Of a stretch of DNA of 64,000 bases, positions 8,373 to 16,800 are shown piece by piece. Position numbers and translations under genes: made by a program. This DNA is from a virus, in IMG/VR virus record IMGVR_UViG_3300003177_000005, positions 55,560 to 119,559 of that record. One strand, given 5' to 3'. Numbering within the stretch: position 1 is the stretch's first letter; each line of letters starts with the position of its first letter. The notes under the pieces were generated by a model. The model had not been told where the DNA came from and ran no database searches. It worked only from the letters and a program-made list of their open reading frames with translations.

Positions 8373-9050
8373 ATGTTTATTAAAGACATAGAATGTCATA
8401 TCATTTGTTTCCAAAGTGCTGGTTACTATTACTATGGGGAATATGTTATTAAAAAAGAGTTTAAAGGTTTGGAGAGTTTCACTGAGTTTTTAAAGAGTAT
8501 TGATGTTTATTCTATAAGAACTGAATTATTAGAAATGGTAAAAAATAAGAAAATACCTGAAATGATAAAGGTTGATAGAAAAATAATTAGGGGTTTATTT
8601 ACTGATAATCTTCTTTCTTCATTAGAAAATAAAGAACTCATTAAACTTATTCTAAAAGATGAAGGTTGTCGTAAGTCTTTTTTATACCATTTTCTAAGAA
8701 ATCCACATTGTCCAAAGGAATACTTAAAAGAAGTCTCTAAAAGGAAACTAGTCCCAAAAGACTTAGAGGTATGTGCATTATTAAGTAATGAAAACCTACC
8801 AAAAAAAGTTATCAATAAGTTTACACCAGAGGTTATGAATATTTTCCATCCAGCTTATGATAAAAATCTCTTAGAAGGAGAAAACAGTTATAAGTATAAA
8901 TTTAGAAAAGCGTTAAAACAATTACCAGACAGATATACTAAAATTCTCTGTCCAGATTGTAAGGATGTTTTTAATGTTAGGGATTTGAATTTATTTAAGA
9001 GATGCCCAAATTGTAGAGATGTAATTAACAAGGAGTTAAAAGATGTATGA
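8373..9050 (+). CDS. Hypothetical protein with C-terminal zinc ribbon
   Basis: The 225-residue product has a helical body and ends in LCPDCKDVFNVRDLNLFKRC followed by PNC. The two C-x2-C pairs, 17 residues apart, are typical of a treble-clef or zinc ribbon. Such ribbons often bind nucleic acid or mediate protein contacts. Start chosen at 8373 after TAAGGAGTTAAAAG. It overlaps the next gene by eight bases. Confidence 0.7.
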   Translation: MFIKDIECHIICFQSAGYYYYGEYVIKKEFKGLESFTEFLKSIDVYSIRTELLEMVKNKKIPEMIKVDRKIIRGLFTDNLLSSLENKELIKLILKDEGCRKSFLYHFLRNPHCPKEYLKEVSKRKLVPKDLEVCALLSNENLPKKVINKFTPEVMNIFHPAYDKNLLEGENSYKYKFRKALKQLPDRYTKILCPDCKDVFNVRDLNLFKRCPNCRDVINKELKDV

Positions 9051-9657
9051 TGTTGAATTTGATTTACTCTATGAAAAAAATCTTAGTCCAGAGCTGTATA
9101 TAGCAAAAGAACTAGACTACGAAAGATTCTATAAAGGTTTAGACCGTATAGTAACTGAATATTTAAATAAAAAATATCCTGATCTAGAAGTTAGTATAAA
9201 AAATAACTACAATTTTGGACAAGTACTTCGAGTTTATAAACTTAGTGAAAACAAAAGGTTGGTGGTAGTAGAGTTATCAGCTATATTTAGATATGGTAAA
9301 ACTGTCGTAAAGGAAGCTATAGAAAACATAAGGATAATACCTTTAGAACTAGAAAATAAACTAGCTGTTTACATCAAAAAGAATATCGTGAAGTCTCGAA
9401 AAAGTGAAAAATGGCTTATTGAAATTTTAAGTCAATATGATAAGTTTGGTAAGAGTTTAATTACTAATGAAAAAAAATTATGTTTGATAATAAATAGTTT
9501 TCTTATTAATATTACCGATCTTGTAGTTGGGTTTCCTACATTAGCAACACCATTTAACACATATTTTGATATTACTTCATTTGACTTTGAAAATGATAAA
9601 CTTAAAGAAAATTTCTTATCTTTAAAAGAAAATCCAGAGGAGTTAAAGAATGGGTAA
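9043..9657 (+). CDS. Hypothetical protein, paralogue of the 5034-5597 product
   Basis: ATG 9043 lies inside the preceding gene after AAGGAGTTAAAAG. The 204 residues share the RIIPLELENKL and ITDLVVGFPTL blocks with the 187-residue product at 5034-5597. The pair looks like an old duplication of a two-gene cassette, since both copies are followed by a membrane protein. No function known. Confidence 0.7.
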   Translation: MYDVEFDLLYEKNLSPELYIAKELDYERFYKGLDRIVTEYLNKKYPDLEVSIKNNYNFGQVLRVYKLSENKRLVVVELSAIFRYGKTVVKEAIENIRIIPLELENKLAVYIKKNIVKSRKSEKWLIEILSQYDKFGKSLITNEKKLCLIINSFLINITDLVVGFPTLATPFNTYFDITSFDFENDKLKENFLSLKENPEELKNG

Positions 9658-10390
9658 TTTTACTAATGAGAGTTATAAAAAAGGTATCGAAAAAGTGAAC
9701 CTTGTATTTAGAGGTTTAATCGGTATATTTACTTTTGTATTTATTTTAACTTTATTAAAAAATGTTAATGTTGAATTTATTAGCTTAGAACTAATGTCTT
9801 GTTGGTTTCTTGGTATTACAATTTATCAGACATTTAAAACTGATGCTGATGATAGGGAATTTAATCTTTTCTTATTATCGGTTTATTTGGGTTTAGTTAT
9901 GGTCACTTTTTTAGGAGATAAACAAAATGAGGATATTTTAAGAATACTCGAATTCTTATTAGTTTTCTATATGATTGTAACTAATCTTTATTACAATCTC
10001 GTTGAATATTTTACATTGTTTAATTACAAAAAAGTTTTATCCAATGGTCGTAAAATAAGTACTGTTTTATTTAGTTACTTATTACTTAACATTTTACTGG
10101 TTATTTTAAATAAAAATATCTGGCATTATGAATTTTTAATATATGGTTTAACATTTATCAATTTATTAGTTTTAGTCGGTGTTTATGCGTCGATTTTATT
10201 TAACCTTTATAAAAGGGTTAACGGTTTAAAAAGCTTTGAAAATGAAGTAATTAACATTGTTCTATTTATTAATGTTTATGGTATGGTCATTTTCTTTGGT
10301 GATGTTACTAATTTAAACATACTGTTTAATACAACTTTAGGTTTACTATTTTCGCTAGTTTTTATTACGCTAAACATAAATGAAGATTAA
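9650..10390 (+). CDS. Multi-pass membrane protein
   Basis: The 246-residue product contains about eight hydrophobic helices spread over its length (for instance near residues 20-38, 44-60, 72-90, 98-118, 135-152, 160-186, 198-215 and 220-242), with short charged loops. No transporter signature is recognisable. It overlaps the 9043 gene by eight bases. With that gene it may form a membrane module, by analogy to 5034-5861. Confidence 0.7.
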   Translation: MGNFTNESYKKGIEKVNLVFRGLIGIFTFVFILTLLKNVNVEFISLELMSCWFLGITIYQTFKTDADDREFNLFLLSVYLGLVMVTFLGDKQNEDILRILEFLLVFYMIVTNLYYNLVEYFTLFNYKKVLSNGRKISTVLFSYLLLNILLVILNKNIWHYEFLIYGLTFINLLVLVGVYASILFNLYKRVNGLKSFENEVINIVLFINVYGMVIFFGDVTNLNILFNTTLGLLFSLVFITLNINED

Positions 10391-10402
10391 AAGATCGAAA
10401 GT

Positions 10403-10432
10403 CTTTACTACTTACCGATGTAAGTAGTAAAG
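10403..10432 (+). terminator. Long perfect hairpin after the membrane-protein gene
   Basis: CTTTACTACTTAC and GTAAGTAGTAAAG form a 13-bp stem with a CGAT loop. No T-tract follows, so it may act as a 3'-end stabiliser, a processing site or a weak terminator. Confidence 0.55.
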
Positions 10433-10453
10433 TAAACATAAAAGGATTCAAAA

Positions 10454-10882
10454 ATGAAAAAAAGGTTAAACAAAATAAAGATATCAGGTAAGCAATATGG
10501 CTTATCTGATAAAAAGGTTTTAAGTTGGTTAGAGTACAAAAAAGGTAAAATGAATGAACCATTTAGAGTTTTAGATACATATTATTTCTCAGATGGTGGA
10601 ATTTTAGTAACTGATATAATGTATGATTCAGTTCATACTATAAAAGAGTCGGATATGCTACAAGAGTATAAAACAAATGTAGTTGAACTAAACAAAAGAG
10701 ATGACGAACTCTTTATTGTTGAGGAAGATAAGAACTTTCCTAAACTTTTTAATATTAATAGTAAAGTTGTTAAAGAAAAAATTGAGAAGGAAATTACTAC
10801 CGGTATGTTAGAGTTAAAAAATGGTAGGTTTATAGAAAAAAAAACATCTTACTCCATTAATAACATTCTTAAAAACATATGA
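10454..10882 (+). CDS. Hypothetical protein, 5' piece of a frameshifted gene
   Basis: ATG 10454 follows AAAGGATTCAAAA. The 142 residues end at ATA TGA, while the +1 frame after CTTAAAAACATATGAG stays open (TYENLNNQTLTDFAKWLDK) straight into the 11007-11816 reading frame. The two are very probably one gene of about 450 residues, interrupted at an A5 run. Soluble, no family recognised. Confidence 0.55.
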   Translation: MKKRLNKIKISGKQYGLSDKKVLSWLEYKKGKMNEPFRVLDTYYFSDGGILVTDIMYDSVHTIKESDMLQEYKTNVVELNKRDDELFIVEEDKNFPKLFNINSKVVKEKIEKEITTGMLELKNGRFIEKKTSYSINNILKNI

Positions 10883-11006
10883 GAATCTTAATAACCAAAC
10901 ATTAACAGATTTCGCCAAATGGCTTGATAAGTTTTTTGATTTAGAGTACTTATATATCAATAGTAATAATATTGGTAGTATTTACATCATAACTGATTTT
11001 GAACAA

Positions 11007-11816
11007 GTGAAAAAACATGGTATTGAGTTACTTGAATTTGGTTTAGACAATTTACCAAAACGATTTTGCAAAGTTGGGTTTACAACTATAAGAAGTCATA
11101 AAGATAATAGTGAATGTCTTATAAACGGATATATGTTATATAGTGTTGATTTGGACGAGGTGTTAGTTTCTTATACCGAAAATAAATATATTATTTATCA
11201 AAGTGATGAACCAAATTATAGCCATACGGAATATATAAACCCTCATTTTAGGCACATGGATACTACTTCAGTTTTTAGTGATAGGAGTTTAGAGAAGATA
11301 ATAAATTTCTTTAATCTAAGTAACTTAGACATTATTTATGTGGACAATTATCCATATCTAATTGTTACTAGTAATATACTAAAACCAATAGGTACTGTTC
11401 TAAGTACTCTATATAGAGTCTTAAATAAAGGTGAATACGAACTTAGAAGTAAGGTGGAGGATAAGTTTAAAACATCCATTACCTTGAACTATAGTGTTGA
11501 GGATAAAGTCGCAGAAAAGATACTTAATGCGATACACGATATAAAAGTAAGAAAACTTCGTTCATATCTATTATCAAGAGATAATTCACAGTATAAACTA
11601 AATCATATTAATAACTGGGCAAAAAGACATAGTGATACAACATCTAATTTTAACTATGAAAAAGGTTTTGTAGATTTAATAATAAAAGATGATTTTGGAC
11701 TTATAGAAGAAGATACATATTTGCCAGAGGTTTACTTACATATTACTAAAGAGTCTACATATTATACCTTTAGTAAAGAAAAGTTTAAGAATAAAGATTT
11801 TGATATTAAATTATAA
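11007..11816 (+). CDS. Hypothetical protein, 3' piece of a frameshifted gene
   Basis: A GTG at 11007 opens this 269-codon frame, but there is no ribosome-binding site and the frame is open backwards to about 10873, where it meets the end of the 10454 gene. The protein is alpha/beta and soluble. It should be read as the C-terminal two-thirds of the upstream gene. Confidence 0.55.
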   Translation: MKKHGIELLEFGLDNLPKRFCKVGFTTIRSHKDNSECLINGYMLYSVDLDEVLVSYTENKYIIYQSDEPNYSHTEYINPHFRHMDTTSVFSDRSLEKIINFFNLSNLDIIYVDNYPYLIVTSNILKPIGTVLSTLYRVLNKGEYELRSKVEDKFKTSITLNYSVEDKVAEKILNAIHDIKVRKLRSYLLSRDNSQYKLNHINNWAKRHSDTTSNFNYEKGFVDLIIKDDFGLIEEDTYLPEVYLHITKESTYYTFSKEKFKNKDFDIKL

Positions 11817-11825
11817 GGAGAAAAA

Positions 11826-11992
11826 ATGAAAATTATTACAGGATTTGAGGTATTCGATAAAAATGGTGGTTTACAACTAGGTGATGTTGTTAATGTATTT
11901 AAAACAGTATATTCAGGTGGAAGTATCTTTCTTAATAACTTAGCCTTTAATATTGTTGTTAAAAATAATAATTATGTATGTTTTTTGTTATA
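11826..11992 (+). CDS. Short hypothetical protein, 5' piece of a frameshifted gene
   Basis: ATG 11826 follows AAGGAGAAAAA. It encodes about 55 residues (MKIITGFEVFDKNGG...) and stops at TTA TAA. Just before, a T6 run (TGTTTTTTG) would bring a +1 shift into the 11953-12450 frame. The joined product would be about 205 residues. The good ribosome-binding site here, and its absence at 11953, support the join. Confidence 0.5.
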
Positions 11993-12450
11993 ATGATAAG
12001 AATGATGATTTGGTCTATGTAGCAACTAAAGTTAAAGAGTTTTTTAGAAAAAGGTCTTGGAATCTAAATGTTTTACAAAAATATCTAGAAAAAGAAGACC
12101 TTATAAAGATAGCTAATTCAAATGTTGATATTTTTATAAGTGATACAATAGTTAGAAGAGATATATTCAATAATGAGATTAAGGAGCTGTTTAATAAAAA
12201 TAAAAAACTCTTTATACAAACTCATAATATACCTTTAACGTGTTTAGTAGATAGTGAAGCAAAAGAATTTTTAAATGTTATTTTAAAACAACAAGCTCAA
12301 TATGTAGATCGGTCTATTAGACTAATTCAAGATGAAAATGATAAAACAGTTATCACACTTAACAATATCGAAGTATCAGATGATGATGCTAAAGAAAAAC
12401 AATTTGATACTTTAAAATTAGCTAGGAATCGCAAAATAACTAATGTATAG
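11953..12450 (+). CDS. Hypothetical protein, 3' piece of a frameshifted gene
   Basis: The frame can start at TTG 11953 or ATG 11974, both inside the preceding frame and without a ribosome-binding site. Its first well-behaved residues (CYNDKNDDLVYVATKVKEFF) follow naturally from the upstream piece. The body is helical, charged and soluble. Function unknown. Confidence 0.5.
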   Translation: MLLKIIIMYVFCYNDKNDDLVYVATKVKEFFRKRSWNLNVLQKYLEKEDLIKIANSNVDIFISDTIVRRDIFNNEIKELFNKNKKLFIQTHNIPLTCLVDSEAKEFLNVILKQQAQYVDRSIRLIQDENDKTVITLNNIEVSDDDAKEKQFDTLKLARNRKITNV

Positions 12451-12461
12451 TAGATATAATT

Positions 12462-13073
12462 ATGGTTATGAAAAAAATACAACAAAACAAGTTTACCAGA
12501 TTGCTTGATAAAATAAAAAACCAAATTAAAAATTATTGGTTGAAGGTTAATGGAAATAGTGATAGAGGTTGTCAACAAGTGAAAACAGATGATTTTTTAA
12601 ATGATAATAATTTTCTTTTAACTTATTCCATTTTAAAAATAAAGGATAAAAGTTTAACTCATTTTATAGCTAATCATTGTTTACTCTTTCATAAGGGTGA
12701 AGGTTACTTTAAGGGTGGAAAATACTTTAAAAAGTCAACATTTAACTATATGTGTCCCAAAGAACCTGAATATACAGAAATGTATATAAAAGACCAAGAC
12801 TATGGGATTACTGATTATAAGTTTATAAACAGATTTGAGTTCTACAAAAGTATAGAGGACTATGAACTAAAAATTGAAATAACTGGTTACATATTAGATG
12901 GGTGTACTGATATTTATTTTGAAGTCATTGAGGTTGATGACAAAATACTTATCATTACTAATGAAGATAATTTAATAAATGATAGTTGTAAAAGTTTTTT
13001 TAACATCAAAAAGAATGTTAAGAAAAGTCTCTATTTTATAATTAAAGATTTTATTAAAGAAAACAATAATTAA
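12462..13073 (+). CDS. Hypothetical protein, 203 aa
   Basis: ATG 12462 (or 12468) starts a 203-residue frame. No strong ribosome-binding site is visible. The first 35 residues are very basic (KKIQQNKFTRLLDKIKNQIK), the rest acidic and aromatic, with four Cys scattered. It is soluble with no family recognised. Confidence 0.6.
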   Translation: MVMKKIQQNKFTRLLDKIKNQIKNYWLKVNGNSDRGCQQVKTDDFLNDNNFLLTYSILKIKDKSLTHFIANHCLLFHKGEGYFKGGKYFKKSTFNYMCPKEPEYTEMYIKDQDYGITDYKFINRFEFYKSIEDYELKIEITGYILDGCTDIYFEVIEVDDKILIITNEDNLINDSCKSFFNIKKNVKKSLYFIIKDFIKENNN

Positions 13074-13087
13074 AAAAAGGAAGTAAA

Positions 13088-13585
13088 ATGAAGTTTAAAT
13101 TTGAAGAAAAGAAAGTATTCACAGTAAAGGAAGACGAATTGACACTCCTTAATATTGAATACGGTGAATATGGTTTCGATATTGTTCCTGATAGAGTATT
13201 TCCCGATAAACATTTAATCCTAGAGGTATTATTAACAATAAAAGAAACACCTAAATATTTGGATGATGTTGAATTTAAGAAAAATATTGATATGTTAACT
13301 GACGGTCTGGAATCGTTAATAGAGGATGGGTTTGTTTTTGAAAATTTAGATCATAATGAAAATGATTTTAATTTTGTTTCAAATGAAGATTTAAAAGATA
13401 TTCTGCGTAATTTAGAAAATGGTGTTCCTTATGGTAATATAATAGCCGTACAAGATTTCATAAATATCACAAGAGACAAAACTGTTTTGGGTGAAGAGTA
13501 TACAAAAATTTTAGATGAGGTTAAAAATAAGACTGTTACTATTAATGATCTTAAAAATCGTAAAGAAAGTAGACAAACAGATTGA
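13088..13585 (+). CDS. Acidic hypothetical protein, 165 aa
   Basis: ATG 13088 follows AAAAGGAAGTAAA. The product is strongly acidic, helical and soluble, with a basic final ten residues. Its 3' end overlaps a small membrane-protein frame by about 40 bases. No recognised domain. Confidence 0.65.
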   Translation: MKFKFEEKKVFTVKEDELTLLNIEYGEYGFDIVPDRVFPDKHLILEVLLTIKETPKYLDDVEFKKNIDMLTDGLESLIEDGFVFENLDHNENDFNFVSNEDLKDILRNLENGVPYGNIIAVQDFINITRDKTVLGEEYTKILDEVKNKTVTINDLKNRKESRQTD

Positions 13586-13763
13586 GATAAAAAAACTGTA
13601 CAATTTTTTAAATAATTTTATTGTAACCGCGTTAATATCACCATTATTTTTGATGACAAGTTTAACTATTATTGATCTTGAAAAAGTATTAATTATTGAT
13701 TGGGTTTTTCTACTATCTTCTTTTACATTGTTCGTAATTGATGATATGTTCTTGAAACTTTAA
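13545..13763 (+). CDS. Small two-span membrane protein
   Basis: From ATG 13545 the product has 72 residues with two hydrophobic segments (about 22-44, FIVTALISPLFLMTSLTI, and 49-70, LIIDWVFLLSSFTLFVI). The start overlaps the upstream gene and has no clear ribosome-binding site, so the N-terminus is uncertain. A leading basic stretch predicts both ends inside the cytoplasm. Confidence 0.5.
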   Translation: MILKIVKKVDKQIEIKKLYNFLNNFIVTALISPLFLMTSLTIIDLEKVLIIDWVFLLSSFTLFVIDDMFLKL

Positions 13764-13775
13764 GAAAGGAAGAAA

Positions 13776-13922
13776 ATGTATGAAATAAAGTCAGATGATC
13801 CTAAGGAAGATATAATAAATATTATAACTACTAAGGAAGGTAAAGAGCAAGAGATAGCTCTTGGCCTAAAAGAAGAATATTACGGAGATAAGGAAAAAAT
13901 AAAAGAATGTTCCAATCTGTAG
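13776..13922 (+). CDS. Small acidic protein, 48 aa
   Basis: ATG 13776 follows AAGAAAGGAAGAAA, a good ribosome-binding site, and the frame runs 48 codons to a TAG at 13920-13922. The peptide is highly charged (many Glu and Lys) and probably helical. Small size makes the call depend mainly on the start signal and tight spacing. Confidence 0.5.
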   Translation: MYEIKSDDPKEDIINIITTKEGKEQEIALGLKEEYYGDKEKIKECSNL

Positions 13923-14016
13923 TAAAATGGTTATATCTAGTTACATCTATAATAGATAGTAACTATATTTTGCATTTAGCCAGTTTAAGAGATAATATAT
14001 TAAATGGGAGAGAAAA

Positions 14017-14496
14017 ATGTTTAAAGTAAAAAGAAAAGATTTAAAAGTTGAGTTCAAACTAATTAAAGAAAATAAGGAACAGTTAATTGTCGAAGTTAAA
14101 AATATTGATGTCTCTATAGTTAGATTAGTCCTATCTAGTAAATATGCTAATGTTTCTCTATATGAAAATTTAATTAGTGTTGAATTTGCTAGGGAGTTAA
14201 TGGAATTTATATTAACTCACGAAGATTTCAAAAAGTTTATTGGTACCGTATACGAAGATATTTTAAAAATGAATTTTATAGAACCTATTAAAGAAGAAAA
14301 TTTTAAAGAAGGTTTTAGTTCTCTGAAAGATGGTATATTAGATGAACTAGGTTATGATGACTTCTTAATGCCTGTAAAGTCATTGGTGTTAGCAGAAATG
14401 ATAGTGTCTGGTATAGATGAAGCTAGACTAAATGAAAAACAACTAAAAGCTCTTAATAATCTTAAAGATAAAATGATTATTGGTATAGATGGTTAA
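14017..14496 (+). CDS. Acidic hypothetical protein, 159 aa
   Basis: ATG 14017 follows GGGAGAGAAAA. The protein is soluble, with a mixed N-terminus and a helical, acidic C-terminal half. No motif recognised. The stop overlaps the start of a long terminator hairpin, so this gene ends the unit that began near 8373. Confidence 0.65.
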   Translation: MFKVKRKDLKVEFKLIKENKEQLIVEVKNIDVSIVRLVLSSKYANVSLYENLISVEFARELMEFILTHEDFKKFIGTVYEDILKMNFIEPIKEENFKEGFSSLKDGILDELGYDDFLMPVKSLVLAEMIVSGIDEARLNEKQLKALNNLKDKMIIGIDG

Positions 14497-14527
14497 TACA
14501 TAGTACTCTAATTAGAGTACTATGTAT
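14496..14527 (+). terminator. Long hairpin terminator
   Basis: ATACATAGTACTCTA and TAGAGTACTATGTAT form a 14-15 bp perfect stem directly after the stop codon. A T7 run comes about 20 bases later (14549-14555), so termination here is likely but not textbook. Confidence 0.65.
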
Positions 14528-14550
14528 AAGAATTATTATTTAAATCGATT

Positions 14551-14591
14551 TTTTTATCCATATATTATTAATATAGTGAATGACATCACTG
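14551..14591 (+). promoter_or_regulatory. Early promoter with palindrome (copy 5)
   Basis: TTTTTTATCCATATATTATT is followed by TAGTGAATGACATCACTG (14574-14591), with one mismatch in the right arm. It follows a terminator and precedes the 14691 gene by 100 bases, which leaves a long leader. Confidence 0.65.
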
Positions 14592-14690
14592 TAGTTGTCT
14601 CAACTATGTTGATATTAGATATATTGTGAGATATATCGATCTTCTTAACTTTACACATAGGGGTAAGAGTTATTTTTAAAAGGAGAAAAT

Positions 14691-14945
14691 ATGTGGTGGA
14701 AGAGGGTTAAATATCTTGATGAACATAAAAAGGATAATAAATTTAAAAACCTATCTTGGTATAAGGATGACATATATCTGTCGCCTTATGTACCATATAG
14801 GGAAGTAAAGGAAATCAAGTGGCTACTAATATTAAATCATAACGATCAAATATTAGATACCCTTAATAAAGGGTATGAGTTGTTTAAAAGAGAGAGAGAA
14901 GTGGTGGTGACCACTCTCTCTTTTCTAAAATTGAAGCATTTCTAG
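14691..14945 (+). CDS. Hypothetical protein, 84 aa, probable 5' piece
   Basis: ATG 14691 follows AAAAGGAGAAAAT. The basic, Trp-rich 84-residue product ends soon after a long hairpin (14886-14924). In the -1 frame, the coding continues without a stop from inside this hairpin into the 14981-15247 frame. The two may be one gene of about 185 residues. Confidence 0.55.
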   Translation: MWWKRVKYLDEHKKDNKFKNLSWYKDDIYLSPYVPYREVKEIKWLLILNHNDQILDTLNKGYELFKREREVVVTTLSFLKLKHF

Positions 14946-14980
14946 CTCTAGATGACCAGAGGTTAGAAGTTGCTGATTTT

Positions 14981-15247
14981 ATGGAAAAGGCTGGTTTCAA
15001 AGAACATGGGACCACCTTCCATAAGGGGTGGATAAGAGGTGTAAACTCTAAAACTGTCGGTGGTAACGACGGTTATAGAGGTTACTATAAACAAGAGGAG
15101 ATTTTATGGGTGTCTCCTCTTGACGCATTCAAAACTTTATACCTCTCAGGGTATAAAGAATACGAAGTGATGTTGGAAAAAGGTGAGGAGTGGTATGACT
15201 CCTTTGTATCCTCTGTAACAATAGTGGATGTTGTTTATGAGGCGTAA
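14981..15247 (+). CDS. Hypothetical protein, 88 aa, probable 3' piece
   Basis: The first ATG is at 14981 but no ribosome-binding site precedes it. The frame is open backwards through KIEALALDDQRLEVADF to the hairpin in the preceding gene. The 88 residues are rich in Gly, Tyr and Trp. It ends in a GAGGC/GCCTC hairpin around its own stop codon (15239-15252). Confidence 0.5.
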   Translation: MEKAGFKEHGTTFHKGWIRGVNSKTVGGNDGYRGYYKQEEILWVSPLDAFKTLYLSGYKEYEVMLEKGEEWYDSFVSSVTIVDVVYEA

Positions 15248-15288
15248 GCCTCTGAAAGGATTTTTCTTTTTTTATTTAATTCCTTTCT

Positions 15289-15315
15289 TTTTTATACATA
15301 TATTGTTTAATTAAC
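15289..15315 (+). promoter_or_regulatory. Early promoter, variant without palindrome (copy 6)
   Basis: CTTTTTTATACATATATTGT is followed by TTAATTAACC and no TAGTGA palindrome. It matches the ATACAnATAT core of copies 2 and 3 and lies 25 bases before the 15339 gene. Confidence 0.55.
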
Positions 15316-15338
15316 CAAAAAATAACAAAGGAGGAGTT

Positions 15339-16112
15339 ATGGCATTAACAGCTATGTATATGTTACATAGAGTTTTACACAAAGATATCGATACCAGGAT
15401 ACCTGGCGGTGCAACTAATATAAAGATCAAGTACCATGGTAAGTGGTACAAACAAAAAGAGTTAAAAAAACTGTGGTCTATCAAAGGTAACAAAATTACC
15501 CATAGACCTAATTACAAGGTTATTAAACACCCTAAGAACATAAGACGGTTACATGTTCTAAAAGGGCTAGCAAAGATATATAAATATGGTGACAGAATAG
15601 ATAATGTATATGAAATTACTAAATTTATATTTAAAAAGGTAGACACATATAGTAAGTCTCACCACTATTTTAATAGGGGTAGACATAAACTATATAAAGT
15701 TTACAAAGAATTGGAGTACTTAAGAAGTCACTCCAAAAGGTATTCCTCGTCTTATAATAACTGGACAACTCAAATAATCAGGATTGGTCAGAGTTTCCAA
15801 CAAAATTATAATATGAGTATAAAAGAGTACGAACATTCTCGTGCAAATAGTAGGGACCGTCACTACTATACACACCAAGATATACGAGCTGTATCAAAAA
15901 GAGTGGCTCGTATAAAGAGAATGTTCAGAATAAAAGGTGACTGGTATTATGCTAAAACATATAATAAATACCATCACCATAGTGAGTATATAGCTCGTAT
16001 AGATAGAGCTAAAAAATATACTCATAAACGACACCATAAAAAACTAAACAAGATGTTATTATACCATCAGCGTAAACAGATGGAATACGCTGTTGCGTTG
16101 CGTATGGTATAG
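15339..16112 (+). CDS. Very basic His/Tyr/Lys-rich protein, 257 aa
   Basis: ATG 15339 follows AAAGGAGGAGTT, the strongest ribosome-binding site in the region. The product is extremely basic, with very many Lys, Arg, His and Tyr spread along it and few acidic residues. Clusters such as KYHHHSEY and KRHHKKLNK recur. It has no membrane segment and is probably helical. Such composition suggests nucleic-acid binding, possibly as a host-takeover or DNA-coating protein, but I recognise no family. It is a single-gene unit with its own promoter and terminator, which implies strong independent expression. Confidence 0.75.
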   Translation: MALTAMYMLHRVLHKDIDTRIPGGATNIKIKYHGKWYKQKELKKLWSIKGNKITHRPNYKVIKHPKNIRRLHVLKGLAKIYKYGDRIDNVYEITKFIFKKVDTYSKSHHYFNRGRHKLYKVYKELEYLRSHSKRYSSSYNNWTTQIIRIGQSFQQNYNMSIKEYEHSRANSRDRHYYTHQDIRAVSKRVARIKRMFRIKGDWYYAKTYNKYHHHSEYIARIDRAKKYTHKRHHKKLNKMLLYHQRKQMEYAVALRMV

Positions 16113-16150
16113 AGGATTTGAAACTCCTCTATCTTGTTTTCTTTTTTTTT
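16109..16150 (+). terminator. Intrinsic terminator
   Basis: ATAGAGGA and TCCTCTAT pair around TTTGAAAC, followed by CTTGTTTTC and a T10 run. The stop codon of the basic protein gene lies in the left arm. Confidence 0.85.
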
Positions 16151-16167
16151 TGTTTAAATCTTGATAG

Positions 16168-16190
16168 TTTTATACATATATAATTTATCT
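16168..16190 (+). promoter_or_regulatory. Early promoter, variant without palindrome (copy 7)
   Basis: AGTTTTATACATATATAATT follows the terminator and precedes the 16218 gene by about 28 bases. It matches the ATACAnATATA core exactly. Confidence 0.6.
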
Positions 16191-16217
16191 GTAATTAAAA
16201 ATAAAAAAAGGATTAAT

Positions 16218-16727
16218 ATGATTCATTTAGATTTTTTCCAGGAAATGTTTACTCCTGGTAAAGTAACTGCAATTTTAGACAATGAGGATGGTTCTCAAAC
16301 AGCCTCATTAGTTCTAGATACAGGAGAGTTAGTAGAAGCTCCTGTGATTGATGGTCTTAGTATAGGTGTTACTTATCTAGTAAAAACTGAAGATATAGTA
16401 ACTGAAAGTGGTAAAGGTGTTGTCGAGAATCTTTACAAAGAAGATGCAAAAGAGATATATATTCTTAGCATCGACCTTAATCACAACACTAAGATAACAG
16501 ATTATCTTAAGGTAGAAAAAGTTGGTCTACCTGAAGATGAAAATACAGAGTATATAGAACTAAACGTAGATGTTTTTGATAGAGAGATTCATACCCCTAT
16601 AAATAAACTTCTACAAAAGCATCTTATTTATTCAGTATCTGTCCAAACAGATACAAAAGGAGATAATGATTACAATAAAGATTTGCTTGATAAAGCAGTA
16701 AAAGAGCAAATAAAGTTAGCAGCATAG
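16218..16727 (+). CDS. Hypothetical acidic protein, 169 aa
   Basis: Start chosen at 16218 after AAAAAAAGGATTAAT. Longer in-frame starts would lie in the promoter. The product is acidic, with a beta-rich N-terminal half (EMFTPGKVTAILDNEDG, then strands) suggesting a small barrel, and a second domain. No family recognised. It is a single-gene unit between two promoter copies. Confidence 0.7.
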   Translation: MIHLDFFQEMFTPGKVTAILDNEDGSQTASLVLDTGELVEAPVIDGLSIGVTYLVKTEDIVTESGKGVVENLYKEDAKEIYILSIDLNHNTKITDYLKVEKVGLPEDENTEYIELNVDVFDREIHTPINKLLQKHLIYSVSVQTDTKGDNDYNKDLLDKAVKEQIKLAA

Positions 16728-16755
16728 TTTTTACTATGTTGTTAACATATTAATC

Positions 16756-16800
16756 ATTTTATTTATATTATTTTTTTCTATTTAGTGATGGGCATCGTTT
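16756..16800 (+). promoter_or_regulatory. Early promoter with partial palindrome (copy 8), heading the RNA locus
   Basis: TTTATTTATATTATTTTTTT precedes TAGTGATGGGCATCGTTT (from 16783), which keeps the left arm and part of the right. No coding frame with a ribosome-binding site follows for 850 bases, so this promoter appears to serve a structured RNA. Confidence 0.5.
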
